From Ardenticatenaceae bacterium (GTDB taxonomy: Bacteria; Chloroflexota; Anaerolineae; Promineifilales; Promineifilaceae), in assembly GCA_020634565.1 (NCBI GenBank), contig JACKBN010000016.1, forward strand, positions 62,001-126,000: DNA of 64,000 bases. Direction: 5' to 3'. Shown one piece after another: positions 26,183 through 34,443 of the stretch (positions within the stretch are counted from its first letter, which is position 1; each line of letters begins with the position of its first letter). A program made the position numbers and the translations under genes. The notes beneath the pieces were generated by a model. The model ran no database searches, was not told where the DNA came from, and saw nothing but the letters and a program-made list of their open reading frames with translations.

Positions 26183-26215
26183 AGAAGTCCGGTTTTTCCA
26201 AAAAACCGGACTTCT
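26183..26215. repeat. Perfect 15-bp hairpin upstream of the response-regulator gene
   Basis: AGAAGTCCGGTTTTT (26183-26197) and AAAAACCGGACTTCT (26201-26215) form a perfect stem with a 3-base loop. No U-tract follows; instead GGGAG, the ribosome site of the next gene, comes directly after. It could terminate the lipoprotein message inefficiently or affect translation of the regulator. Confidence 0.7.
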
Positions 26216-26225
26216 GGGAGATGTT

Positions 26226-26894
26226 ATGCGCGTTTTAGTGGTAGAAGACGAACCCCGTATGGCCGCGCTCATCCAGCAAGGGCTGGAGGAAGAGGCGTAT
26301 GCAGTGGATGTGGTCGGAAACGGCCGTGACGTCCAACTCTGGGTAGAAAGCGCCACTTACGACATGGTGCTGCTAGACATCATGCTGCCCGGCATGAGTG
26401 GTCTAGACGTGTGCCGCCAGCTACGTGCCGCAGGCCACAACATGCCCATCCTCATGCTCACCGCCCGCGACACCTTGCCGGACAAGGTCAAAGGGCTGGA
26501 CAGCGGGGCCGACGATTATCTGGTGAAGCCGTTCGCCATCGAAGAGCTGACGGCCCGGATGCGCGCTTTAGCCCGACGAGAAGCACCCGTGAAAACGGCC
26601 GTTCTCACCATCGCTGATTTGACCCTGGACCCAGCCTCCAAACTGGCCCAGCGTAGCGGGGAGATCATTGAGCTAACCGCCAAAGAGTACGCCCTGCTGG
26701 AAACGCTGATGCGCCATCCCAACCAGATATTAAGCCGCGAACAAATCATCGATCACGTTTGGAACATGGAATTTGACTCCGGCTCCAAGCTCATCGAAGT
26801 CTACATCTCCAACCTGCGCAAAAAGATTGATGCTGACCATGCGCCGAAGTTAATCCATACCGTGCGTGGGCTGGGCTATCGGATTGGAGATTAA
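26226..26894 (+). CDS. OmpR/PhoB-family response regulator
   Basis: A 222-residue regulator. The receiver has the acidic pair E7-D8, phospho-acceptor Asp51 in VLLDIMLPGMSG and Lys101 in YLVKPF. The winged-helix DNA-binding domain (about 125-222) has ELTAKEYALLETLMRHPNQI and ends VRGLGYRIGD. Its kinase is encoded 54 bases downstream. The sequence type is QseB/CusR-like. No regulator site could be assigned; the hairpin at 26183-26215 lies against its ribosome site. Confidence 0.93.
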   Translation: MRVLVVEDEPRMAALIQQGLEEEAYAVDVVGNGRDVQLWVESATYDMVLLDIMLPGMSGLDVCRQLRAAGHNMPILMLTARDTLPDKVKGLDSGADDYLVKPFAIEELTARMRALARREAPVKTAVLTIADLTLDPASKLAQRSGEIIELTAKEYALLETLMRHPNQILSREQIIDHVWNMEFDSGSKLIEVYISNLRKKIDADHAPKLIHTVRGLGYRIGD

Positions 26895-26942
26895 GGGATT
26901 GGAGACTGGAGATTGGCACAATCTCTAATCTCTAGTCTCCCC
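26895..26942. repeat. GATTGGAGACTGGAGATTGG intergenic inverted repeat
   Basis: A unit very like that at 24345-24405: GATTGGAGACTGGAGATTGG followed by AATCTCTAATCTCTAGTCTCC. It sits between the regulator and kinase genes of one operon and has displaced or replaced any clear ribosome site for the kinase. Confidence 0.75.
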
Positions 26943-26948
26943 AAAATA

Positions 26949-28346
26949 ATGAAACGCACAAATCTACGCACCCAACTCGTTTTATGGACCGTCGCCTTGG
27001 AAGCGCTGCTGCTGATAGCGTTTGCGGCCGTTTTCATCCTCATCCTGCGCAATGCCCAAAACCAGCAAATTGATGAAACCTTACGTTTAGGCGCGGCTCA
27101 GCTAAACGCCGTGGTGGATGTGCGCAATGGCCAGTACACGGTTGCCGCCGCCGAAACGGCCGATTTCCGCGCCCGTGGTTTGCTGGCCTGGATTCTAACT
27201 CCTGATGAGCAGCTTGCCCTGGCCATCGGCAGTGCCGCCGATTACCCTCTGCCAAACACATTGCCCCAAACCGAGCAAACGCTGGACAGTACCCTACCCG
27301 ACGGTACCTCCATTCGCCTGCTGATCGTGCCCTTAAGCGAAGGCAGCAGAAATTTAGGCAGTATCGTCCTGGCCCTGCCGTTGGGCGATAGTCAGGCATT
27401 GCTGCGGCAGATTTTGCTAGGCTTTGCCATCGCCATTCCCCTGATGCTGGGATTATCGGCCGTGGGCGGTCTCTTTTTAGCCGGACGTGCCTTGCAGCCA
27501 GTGGCCGCCATCACCCAAACAGCAAAACAAATCAGCGCCGCCGATCTCAGCCAGCGGCTGGATTTGGACCTGCCGCCCGATGAAATTGGCGAGTTGGCCC
27601 ACACCTTCAACGAAATGCTGGCCCGGCTAGAACGCGCCTTCCAGCGCGAACGGCAGCTCACTTCCGACGTGTCTCACGAACTACGTACGCCGCTGGGCAT
27701 GCTGAAAACGCAGCTCAGCCTGGCCCGTTCCCGCCCCCGCGAAGCGGCGGCCCTGCTAGCGATGATGACCGACATGGAAGGCGACGTGGACCGCATGACC
27801 ATCCTGATCGAGCAAATGCTTACCCTGGCGCGGGTAGAACAGCGCGGCCTGGGCACGCTGGCACCGGTTGCTCTGGATGAGCTGCTGCGGGATGTGGTAG
27901 AACAGTTACAAGCTAAAGTCGCAGCCAGCCAGATCACGCTGCGTCTAGATATTCCGCCGCAGGTCGATTTTCAGCTGGCTGGCGATGGCGAACGTCTGCG
28001 GCAGGTGTTCACAAATTTGGTAGAGAACGGCCTGAAATACACACCCTCTGGCGGGCAGGTCACAGTAACGGCCGTACGTAACTGGCAAACCTTCTCCGTC
28101 TCCATTGCCGATACTGGAGACGGCATTGCCCCTGAGCATTTGCCCCATCTGTTTGAGCGTTTCTACCGGGTAGATGACGCCCGGGCGCGGGACACGGGCG
28201 GGTTTGGCCTGGGGCTGGCCATCGCCCAGGCTATGGTACAGGCACATGGTGGTGACCTCATGGTGGACAGCAAGGTTGGTCACGGAACGACTTTTAAGGT
28301 CGTCCTACCCGTTAATTTTGCAGCGCGGGCAGCGTCACCGGATTAA
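26949..28346 (+). CDS. Sensor histidine kinase (HAMP, HisKA, HATPase)
   Basis: From ATG 26949 the product has 465 residues. TM1 (about 12-32), an external sensor of about 120 residues, TM2 (about 155-178), HAMP (to about 232), HisKA with His243 in TSDVSHELRTP, then HATPase with NLVENGLKYTPSG (N box), IADTGDGIAPEHL (G1) and GFGLGLAIAQAM (G2). It pairs with the regulator at 26226. No good ribosome site precedes the ATG. Its 3' end overlaps the convergent ABC permease gene by 35 bases. Confidence 0.9.
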   Translation: MKRTNLRTQLVLWTVALEALLLIAFAAVFILILRNAQNQQIDETLRLGAAQLNAVVDVRNGQYTVAAAETADFRARGLLAWILTPDEQLALAIGSAADYPLPNTLPQTEQTLDSTLPDGTSIRLLIVPLSEGSRNLGSIVLALPLGDSQALLRQILLGFAIAIPLMLGLSAVGGLFLAGRALQPVAAITQTAKQISAADLSQRLDLDLPPDEIGELAHTFNEMLARLERAFQRERQLTSDVSHELRTPLGMLKTQLSLARSRPREAAALLAMMTDMEGDVDRMTILIEQMLTLARVEQRGLGTLAPVALDELLRDVVEQLQAKVAASQITLRLDIPPQVDFQLAGDGERLRQVFTNLVENGLKYTPSGGQVTVTAVRNWQTFSVSIADTGDGIAPEHLPHLFERFYRVDDARARDTGGFGLGLAIAQAMVQAHGGDLMVDSKVGHGTTFKVVLPVNFAARAASPD

Positions 28347-29706
28347 CCGCCCGCCGCCGCAGCCAAAGCTGCACCACTAACAGCAGGCTCAACAACACAG
28401 GAATGCCAAACGCCACCGGCGCTATCCCGCCTGGATTCAGGGGCGAGTATTGAGCCACCGTCATGTGAATTCCGGCACTGGCCACCGGTAGGCTAGTCGT
28501 TTGCGGATCGTTCGGTTCGGGGATGACCACCATGTAGGCCAGGTAATCTCCTTCCAAAATGGTGTTGATGGTCCAGATAAGAGTCGCTGATTCACCAGCG
28601 GCCAATGGAGAGATGGCTTGGGTGCGCTCCGGCGACCAATCTTCCGGGTCCACCGGGTCGCCGTCGCCCAGGTTGACGATGTTCATAGCGACGACCAGCG
28701 GGGTGGATACGGCCGTATCGCGATTCGTCACCACCGTCGTGAATTCAAAGCTGTCTCCCGTTCTGGTCTCTTTATGCGTGGTGTCTATGGTAATTTGCAG
28801 CGGAGCGGTAGGAACGGCCGTTTGCGCCCGCGTTACCATGGTAGGCGTAGCTAACAGGCCAAAAGCCAGCAGCAAAGCCACGGATTGGCTGCGACGAGTC
28901 CGCCACGACCGCATTTTGTCGCCGCTCAAATCCAGCCGAGGAGCAGCCAGCACAAACAGGATTACGCAAGCCAGCACAGCCAATAGAGCGGGTGCGATCA
29001 GCCAGGAAGCCATCTCCTCGAAGGTCCGATTGTTCACCAAAATCTTCTCTAAAAACTGATTCACCGACTCCATCGGATTGATGCGCTTCACCAGCTTACC
29101 CATAAAGCCAGTTTGCGCCGTGCCGGGAAACTGCGTGGGCAGCAGGAACAGCACAGCCACAAACAAGGTAACAAACAAACTGGTACGGTTAGATCCGGCG
29201 GCCACGCTGATCACCAAACCAAAAGCCGTAAATCCAACGACCAGCAGCGTACCCAGCAACCCACCCCACAGGATACCCTGTACCAGAATAGTGTTGTTGG
29301 GGGCCAGAATAGTCAGATGGACGGCGGCAATCGCAAAAGCGGCGGGCCAGATAGACATGGCCGCCAAAAATTTGCCACTGATAATTTGGCGGCGGCTGGT
29401 GGGCACCAGCAGTAGACCCTCTAGCGTGGCCCGCTCCCGCTCGCCGCTGATGCTATCGGCAGCAATAAGCAGACTGATGAACAGGCTGACGCTAATGCTG
29501 ATTTGCAAAATCATGAAGATCATTTCGCGTGGGGGCATTAGTTTGAGTTCGTTGTTAGTAGCCAGCAAAAAGGAGGTAATGCCCAGCAGTAAACTGAACA
29601 GAATAAGAAAGGTCATGGCCCGGCCGCCGCGCCACAGGTCACTCAGTTCTTTACTGGCGACGAGCCGCCAGCCGGAGATAGATTTGCCAGTTGTTTTGTC
29701 GGTCAT
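28312..29706 (-). CDS. ABC-2 permease with an extracytoplasmic beta domain
   Basis: A 464-residue protein. Residues 1 to about 270 are a six-helix ABC-2 permease (family region SISGERERATLEGLLLVPTS). A further hydrophobic segment at about 280-295 is followed by an outside domain of about 130 residues resembling a CARDB/NEW3-like Ig fold (ITIDTTHKETRTGDSFEFTT, IWTINTILEGDYLAYMVVIP). A last membrane helix and basic tail (LLLVVQLWLRRRA) close the protein. It looks like a fusion of the two protein types that are separate at 22596-24327. Its start overlaps the ATPase stop as ATGA, so translation is coupled. Confidence 0.85.
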   Translation of the reverse strand: MTDKTTGKSISGWRLVASKELSDLWRGGRAMTFLILFSLLLGITSFLLATNNELKLMPPREMIFMILQISISVSLFISLLIAADSISGERERATLEGLLLVPTSRRQIISGKFLAAMSIWPAAFAIAAVHLTILAPNNTILVQGILWGGLLGTLLVVGFTAFGLVISVAAGSNRTSLFVTLFVAVLFLLPTQFPGTAQTGFMGKLVKRINPMESVNQFLEKILVNNRTFEEMASWLIAPALLAVLACVILFVLAAPRLDLSGDKMRSWRTRRSQSVALLLAFGLLATPTMVTRAQTAVPTAPLQITIDTTHKETRTGDSFEFTTVVTNRDTAVSTPLVVAMNIVNLGDGDPVDPEDWSPERTQAISPLAAGESATLIWTINTILEGDYLAYMVVIPEPNDPQTTSLPVASAGIHMTVAQYSPLNPGGIAPVAFGIPVLLSLLLVVQLWLRRRAVNPVTLPALQN

Positions 29707-30692
29707 GCGTTTGCCTCCTCGGTCAGTTGGAAGAAGACGTCTTGTAAACGGCCGTTTTCCCCCTCAAAATGCAAAACAGGAATGTCCGCAGCGATCAGGC
29801 TGCCTAGCAGATGGTTGAGCTGGTGTGGTGTCACATCAGCAGCTAGATGGATATCTAGCCAACCATCTTTGCCGTTGTGGGTGGAAACGGCCGTAACCTC
29901 CGGCTGCTGGGTTAACAACGCTTCTGTTTGCGCCACTGAGTCCACCGGAACATGGATGCGCGCCGCACCACTTTGGGCATTCTGCATCACCTCGGCCACC
30001 GTACCGCGGGCTACGACCTGCCCCTGCCGCAAAATGACCACGTCATCACACACCTCTTCCACTTCAGCAAGCAGGTGGCTGCATAAAATCACGCCCGCCT
30101 GCCGTTGGGTGGCGATGCGTCGCACCAGGACCAGCAGTTCCTGCTTGCCACGTGGATCTAACCCCAGCGTTGGCTCATCTAGAAACACCACAACCGGATC
30201 GTTGACCAGAGCACGGGCAATACCCAGCCGCTGGCGCATCCCGCGGCTGTAGCTGCCGATGAGTGAGTTTGCCCGCTGCGCCAGACCCACCTCCATCAAC
30301 AGAGCAGCGGCGTGGGCTTTGGCGGTGGCCGTGCTGTGACCGTAATGACGTCCAAAATAAATTAGGTATTCGGTTGCCGTCATCTGCTTAGGGAAACCAA
30401 GGCTTTCCGGCAAGACGCCAATTTTGCGGCGTATCTTTTCTGGCTGCCGGGAACTGACACCATCAACCGAAAACTCACCCGACGAGGACTCCAAAATCGT
30501 GGTCAGGATGCGAATGGCTGTGGTTTTGCCAGCCCCGTTTGGCCCTAAAAAGCCAAGAACTCGGCCAGCTTGCAGCGTGAATGACAATCCCCGCAATGCA
30601 GGGGCACCCCCATACGATTTGCGTAAATTGTGTGCGGAGAGAATAGTTGGTGGGGAAACGGCCGTTCCTCCACCCAATTGATCCTGCTTCAT
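29703..30692 (-). CDS. ABC transporter ATP-binding protein
   Basis: A 329-residue ATPase of the NatA/CcmA exporter class. Walker A is GPNGAGKTT (50-58), the signature YSRGMRQR, Walker B VVFLDEPTLGLDP and the H-loop CSHLLAEVEE. About 90 extra C-terminal residues form the accessory domain common in this class. AGGAGGTG lies 9 bases before the ATG. It powers the permease at 28312. Fifty-four bases upstream is the second copy of the 18-bp motif shared with the PepSY and regulator genes, so it is probably under the same control. Confidence 0.9.
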   Translation of the reverse strand: MKQDQLGGGTAVSPPTILSAHNLRKSYGGAPALRGLSFTLQAGRVLGFLGPNGAGKTTAIRILTTILESSSGEFSVDGVSSRQPEKIRRKIGVLPESLGFPKQMTATEYLIYFGRHYGHSTATAKAHAAALLMEVGLAQRANSLIGSYSRGMRQRLGIARALVNDPVVVFLDEPTLGLDPRGKQELLVLVRRIATQRQAGVILCSHLLAEVEEVCDDVVILRQGQVVARGTVAEVMQNAQSGAARIHVPVDSVAQTEALLTQQPEVTAVSTHNGKDGWLDIHLAADVTPHQLNHLLGSLIAADIPVLHFEGENGRLQDVFFQLTEEANA

Positions 30693-30745
30693 AAGTTAGC
30701 ACCTCCTAAAAATGAGCCGTATACCACTCCAATGTATCGGCACAG

Positions 30746-30763
30746 ATTAAGAAAGTGATGAAA
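30746..30763 (-). promoter_or_regulatory. Shared 18-bp operator candidate, copy 2
   Basis: ATTAAGAAAGTGATGAAA on the plus strand, 54 bases before the start of the ABC ATPase gene. It is the same orientation relative to the gene as the copies at 21604 and 34240. Confidence 0.6.
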
Positions 30764-30781
30764 GATGCTTATGAAGCGTTC

Positions 30782-32053
30782 TTAGAAATACTTTACAGGC
30801 CTGTGGGGAGGGAACCAGACGAAAAACAGGGCAGCAGCCAGGATTGACAGCGCCGCACCGGCAAAAAATGGCATCTGCACCCCAAACCCAGACCAGCTGC
30901 CGACGCCCTGCCACAACACCCCGGCCAGTAAACTAGCAGGCAAAACCGCCAATCCCACCACGGCATTAAACCAACCATAGGCCGTGCCCCGCTGCTCTTT
31001 CTGCACCAGGTCAGCCACAAATGCTTTGGCCACACCCTGCGTCAGGCCGTAGTAAATACCATAGCCCATAAATAAAAGCGCCATCTGCCAGGGCGTCTGG
31101 ATTAAAGCAAAGCCAACGTAAATCAGCGCATAGAGCACCCAGCCAACCAGCAACAACCGCTGCCGCCCCACGCGATCCGAGAGCGAACCAGCCGGACCCG
31201 ACAGGGACGCATAGACCAGGTTAAACAACACCGACAGCCCCATCACCTGGACCACGGTCAGGCCAGTTGTCTGCGCCCGCAGCATGAGGAAGGCGTCTGA
31301 GGAATTACCCAGCGTGAAAAGTGTAAGAACAACGAGGTATCGCTTAAACAGGCGGGGCAGCGGCAGCGACGGGGTTGAGTCGGTCGCGACCGGAGCAGCC
31401 TGTTTTTTCTCACGAACACCAAAGGCGAGGAGCAATACGGCCGTTACCGCCGGTAAAATGCTCAACCACACAATCGTTTGAAAGGTCCCCTGAGCCAGAT
31501 CGAGTTGGTTGCCCTGTAAGCGCCAGATGACCAGCAGCGCAATGAGCAGGCCGATTGCCGCGCCCGCCGTATCGCCCGCCCGGTGCAGGCCAAAGGCGAG
31601 GCCCCGCTGGCGGTCGTCAATGCTGCCGGCAATCAGCACATCGCGCGGCGCAGTGCGCACCCCTTTGCCGATTCGTTCCACAAAGCGCACCGTAAGAACC
31701 GCCGGCCAGCTTGCGGCCAGTGCAAAAAATGGCTTGGCCACAGTGGACAGCGCATATCCCGCAACCGTCAACCCTTTGTAACGACCCAACCGATCCGACA
31801 GCCGACCAGAGACCAGCTTGACCAAACTGGATGTTGTCTCGGCCAACCCTTCGATGAAGCCAATGGTGACAGTGCGCATCCCCAACACATTGGCCAGAAA
31901 AAAGGGAAGCAGATGAATCAACATGTCCGAGGAAACATCGGTAAAGAAGGAGGCCAGGGTGAGCACCCAGATATTACGCGGCAGTTGGCGCACATTGTGC
32001 CAGCCCTTTGCCTCCTTGTTTTTTTGTTGGGGTGATTCAGGTGATTGCGACAT
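30782..32053 (-). CDS. MFS transporter
   Basis: From ATG 32053 (GGGAG upstream) the product has 423 residues and twelve predicted membrane helices. The loop 2-3 motif is GRLSDRLGRYKG, and a second copy in the other half reads GSLSDRVGRQRL. The sequence around RFVERIGKGVRTAPRDVLIA is typical of a large family of MFS permeases found beside two-component genes. Substrate unknown. It starts 64 bases after the kinase gene stop on the same strand and ends 90 bases before the ABC ATPase gene. Confidence 0.88.
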   Translation of the reverse strand: MSQSPESPQQKNKEAKGWHNVRQLPRNIWVLTLASFFTDVSSDMLIHLLPFFLANVLGMRTVTIGFIEGLAETTSSLVKLVSGRLSDRLGRYKGLTVAGYALSTVAKPFFALAASWPAVLTVRFVERIGKGVRTAPRDVLIAGSIDDRQRGLAFGLHRAGDTAGAAIGLLIALLVIWRLQGNQLDLAQGTFQTIVWLSILPAVTAVLLLAFGVREKKQAAPVATDSTPSLPLPRLFKRYLVVLTLFTLGNSSDAFLMLRAQTTGLTVVQVMGLSVLFNLVYASLSGPAGSLSDRVGRQRLLLVGWVLYALIYVGFALIQTPWQMALLFMGYGIYYGLTQGVAKAFVADLVQKEQRGTAYGWFNAVVGLAVLPASLLAGVLWQGVGSWSGFGVQMPFFAGAALSILAAALFFVWFPPHRPVKYF

Positions 32054-32116
32054 AACAGATGGTCTCCCTTCGAGGTTAGGATAATGCTTCAAAAAAGTGG
32101 CGGGTTTTGGCAAAGC

Positions 32117-33529
32117 TCATGGAGAATCAGGGTTTGTGGGGAAAACGGCCGTAACGATCGTTCCGCGTCCCGGCTGACTGGTGACGCGCAGAGCGCCGCC
32201 GTGCGCCCGAGCAATTTCATAGGCAATCGACAGGCCCAGACCAGCCCCACCGCCGTCCGCGTTGAGCCGCGAACGGGCATCCTCCGCCCGGTAAAATCGC
32301 TCGAACAAATGCGGCAGATGTTCCTGGGCAATGCCCGGCCCAGAATCTTCAATGGCAATGTGCAGTTCTGTTTTTTGCTGGCCAGCCCGGATGTGAATAC
32401 GGCCGTTTTCCGGCGTATATTTCACGGCATTATCCAGCAAGTTAAGAAACAGCCGGATGAGTAAATCCATGTCCCCCAGCAGATGCAGCCCCGCTGGAAC
32501 GGTTTCGCTGAGGGTGATGGATTTGGCGGTGGCCAACGGCCGTATCTGATCCACCACCGCCCCCAGAAAGTCAGGCAAATCAATCCGTTCCTGATGCGGC
32601 ACCATCTGCCCCTGCTCCAACCGGGCCATAAACAGCAAATCGTTGCTCAAGCGCACCAGACGATCCACCTGACCTTCCATTTCCTGCAAGGTGGCCACAT
32701 AGGTTTCCGGCTGGCGCGGCTGGCTGAGCGTAACGCCGATGCGCCCCTTCAGCGCCGCCAGCGGCGTGCGCAGTTCGTGCGCGGCATCGCCGGTAAAGCG
32801 GCGTTCTCGTTCAAAGGCAGTTTGCAAACGATCGAGCATCGTGTCAAACGTCTGCGCCAGGCGTCCCACAGCATCCTCCGGGCCCTGGTAAGCAAGGCGC
32901 TGATGCAGATCGCTGGCCGAGATCGCCTGCGCGGTCTGGGTTATCTGATCAATCGGCGCCAGCGCCCGCCGCGCCAGGAAATATCCCCCCAGGCCAGCCA
33001 GCAGCAGCGCCAGCGGCACCCCCAGAAGCATCAGAGCCAGCAAGCGCTCCAGCGTGTCTTTGATTGGATCGAGGTTGCCAATAATGGCCAGTCGGCCAGC
33101 CACATCGTCGGCGCGAACGTCCTGCGTGTACACCCGCCATTGATCATCCCCAATGTGCATGATGGCAAAACCAGCCTGCGTCGGTAACGCCGCCGTGTTT
33201 ATACTGTTCAGGCCGTTTTTCTCCCAGAGGGTGCCATCAACGGCCGTTAAATAAATCACAAAATCGCCATCGAAAAAGCGCGCACTTTCTGACTGGTTCT
33301 CGATATTCTGAAAAGCGAGACGGTCGCCCTCTCGGTCCACGTTGATCACCGCCTGGGAAGCGACTAGCTGGAGGGACGTATCGAGCTGATCTAGCAAATT
33401 GTGGCGCAGCTGCACGTACAAAAATGTTGCAAACAGCCCCAAAATAAGGGCCAATGTAGACAGGTACCATAAGGTCAATCGCCATTGCAAAGGCAGCTGA
33501 AGGAGCCTCTGGGGTAAAAATCGCTTCAT
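32117..33529 (-). CDS. Sensor histidine kinase (HAMP, HisKA, HATPase)
   Basis: A 470-residue kinase. TM1 (about 22-42), an external sensor of about 110 residues, TM2 (about 163-186), HAMP (to about 240), HisKA with His251 in TGDAAHELRTPLAAL, and HATPase with NLLDNAVKYTPENG, IEDSGPGIAQEHL and GAGLGLSIAYEIA. ATG 33529 is one base after the regulator stop, with GAAGGG just upstream; a GTG five codons earlier is less likely. It pairs with the regulator at 33531. Confidence 0.92.
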   Translation of the reverse strand: MKRFLPQRLLQLPLQWRLTLWYLSTLALILGLFATFLYVQLRHNLLDQLDTSLQLVASQAVINVDREGDRLAFQNIENQSESARFFDGDFVIYLTAVDGTLWEKNGLNSINTAALPTQAGFAIMHIGDDQWRVYTQDVRADDVAGRLAIIGNLDPIKDTLERLLALMLLGVPLALLLAGLGGYFLARRALAPIDQITQTAQAISASDLHQRLAYQGPEDAVGRLAQTFDTMLDRLQTAFERERRFTGDAAHELRTPLAALKGRIGVTLSQPRQPETYVATLQEMEGQVDRLVRLSNDLLFMARLEQGQMVPHQERIDLPDFLGAVVDQIRPLATAKSITLSETVPAGLHLLGDMDLLIRLFLNLLDNAVKYTPENGRIHIRAGQQKTELHIAIEDSGPGIAQEHLPHLFERFYRAEDARSRLNADGGGAGLGLSIAYEIARAHGGALRVTSQPGRGTIVTAVFPTNPDSP

Positions 33530-33530
33530 A

Positions 33531-34205
33531 TCACCCTTCGTCACTCATGCGATAGCCCACGCCGCGCACCGTGTGAATTAAAGAGAGCTGGCCATCTTGT
33601 TCGATTTTTCGCCGCAGATAACCCACATAGACGTCCACCACGTTGGACTCATTGTAAAAATCGAAGTTCCAGACATGCTCGCCGATTTGTGTGCGTGTCA
33701 GCACCTGGTTTGGATGGCGCATCAGGTATTCCAAAACAGCATATTCACGCGGGCTTAGCTCAATCATTTCCGAACCGCGCTTAACCTCCCGTCGGGCGGT
33801 ATCCATGCACAAGTCGCCTATTTGCAGCACGGTGCCAGTTTGCAACGGCGGACGGCGCAGCAAGGCGCGGACTCGGGCCAGCAGTTCGGGAAAAGCAAAC
33901 GGTTTAACGAGGTAATCATCGGCTCCGGCGTCTAATCCCTCGACCCGGTCGTCGATGGTATCGCGGGCGGTGAGCATGAGCGCGGGTGTTTTGTCGCCAC
34001 GGCGGCGCAAATCTCGCAGCAGAGCCAGCCCGGTTTGGCCCGGCAGCAGGATATCCAACACGTAGGCATCGTAATCGGCCGCCAGCGCATAATCGAGCGC
34101 GGAACGGCCGTCTCCTACCAAATCCACCGCATAACCAGCTTCTGCCAGTCCCTGCCGGACAAAATTCGCGATACTGGTTTCATCTTCTACAACTAAAATT
34201 CGCAT
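33531..34205 (-). CDS. OmpR-family response regulator, likely head of an autoregulated regulon
   Basis: A 224-residue regulator. The receiver has acidic pair E7-D8, phospho-acceptor Asp51 in YVLDILLPGQTG and a Lys in YLVKPF. The winged helix has ELSPREYAVLEYLMRHPNQV and ends VRGVGYRMSDEG. GGAAGG precedes ATG 34205. The 18-bp motif ATTAAGARARYGATGAAA lies 35 bases upstream, and two more copies precede the PepSY gene and an ABC exporter, so I infer that this regulator controls itself and them. It is divergent from phoX, but the sequence type is closer to CusR/QseB than to PhoB. Confidence 0.92.
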   Translation of the reverse strand: MRILVVEDETSIANFVRQGLAEAGYAVDLVGDGRSALDYALAADYDAYVLDILLPGQTGLALLRDLRRRGDKTPALMLTARDTIDDRVEGLDAGADDYLVKPFAFPELLARVRALLRRPPLQTGTVLQIGDLCMDTARREVKRGSEMIELSPREYAVLEYLMRHPNQVLTRTQIGEHVWNFDFYNESNVVDVYVGYLRRKIEQDGQLSLIHTVRGVGYRMSDEG

Positions 34206-34239
34206 GAGCACCTTCCACCGCGGAATTGTACCGTGATGC

Positions 34240-34257
34240 ATTAAGAAAACGATGAAA
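34240..34257 (-). promoter_or_regulatory. Shared 18-bp operator candidate, copy 3
   Basis: ATTAAGAAAACGATGAAA on the plus strand, 35 bases before the response-regulator start codon. Its presence before the regulator gene itself points to autoregulation. Confidence 0.6.
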
Positions 34258-34306
34258 GGCTAACAGGAAATAGCGTGAGGGATAACCCTCATTTGTTATT
34301 GATACC

Positions 34307-34355
34307 TTAACATCTATTTACACACATTTACCCACCTGTTAAACGGCCGTTAAAT
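34307..34355 (+). promoter_or_regulatory. Pho-box-like array before the PhoX gene
   Basis: Five TTA-type hexamers occur at near-constant spacing: TTAACA (34307), TTACAC (34318), TTACCC (34328), TTAAAC (34339) and TTAAAT (34350), that is 11, 10, 11 and 11 bases apart. This is the layout of Bacillus PhoP boxes (TTAACA-like, 11 bp) and of the cyanobacterial CTTAACCT Pho box. It lies about 90 bases before the PhoX start. Confidence 0.6.
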
Positions 34356-34443
34356 AACCTCCGCTAGCATATCCCCAGTTGATCGTCTATTTAGAATCGG
34401 CAGTTTGTCTTGCCTGCCGACAACACCTACACCCGGAGGAAAC

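Noticed and set aside
33531..34205. Response regulator beside phoX taken as PhoB
   Set aside because: The kinase has a large external sensor and the sequences are nearer the CusR/QseB group; the shared 18-bp motif also differs from the Pho-box-like arrays.
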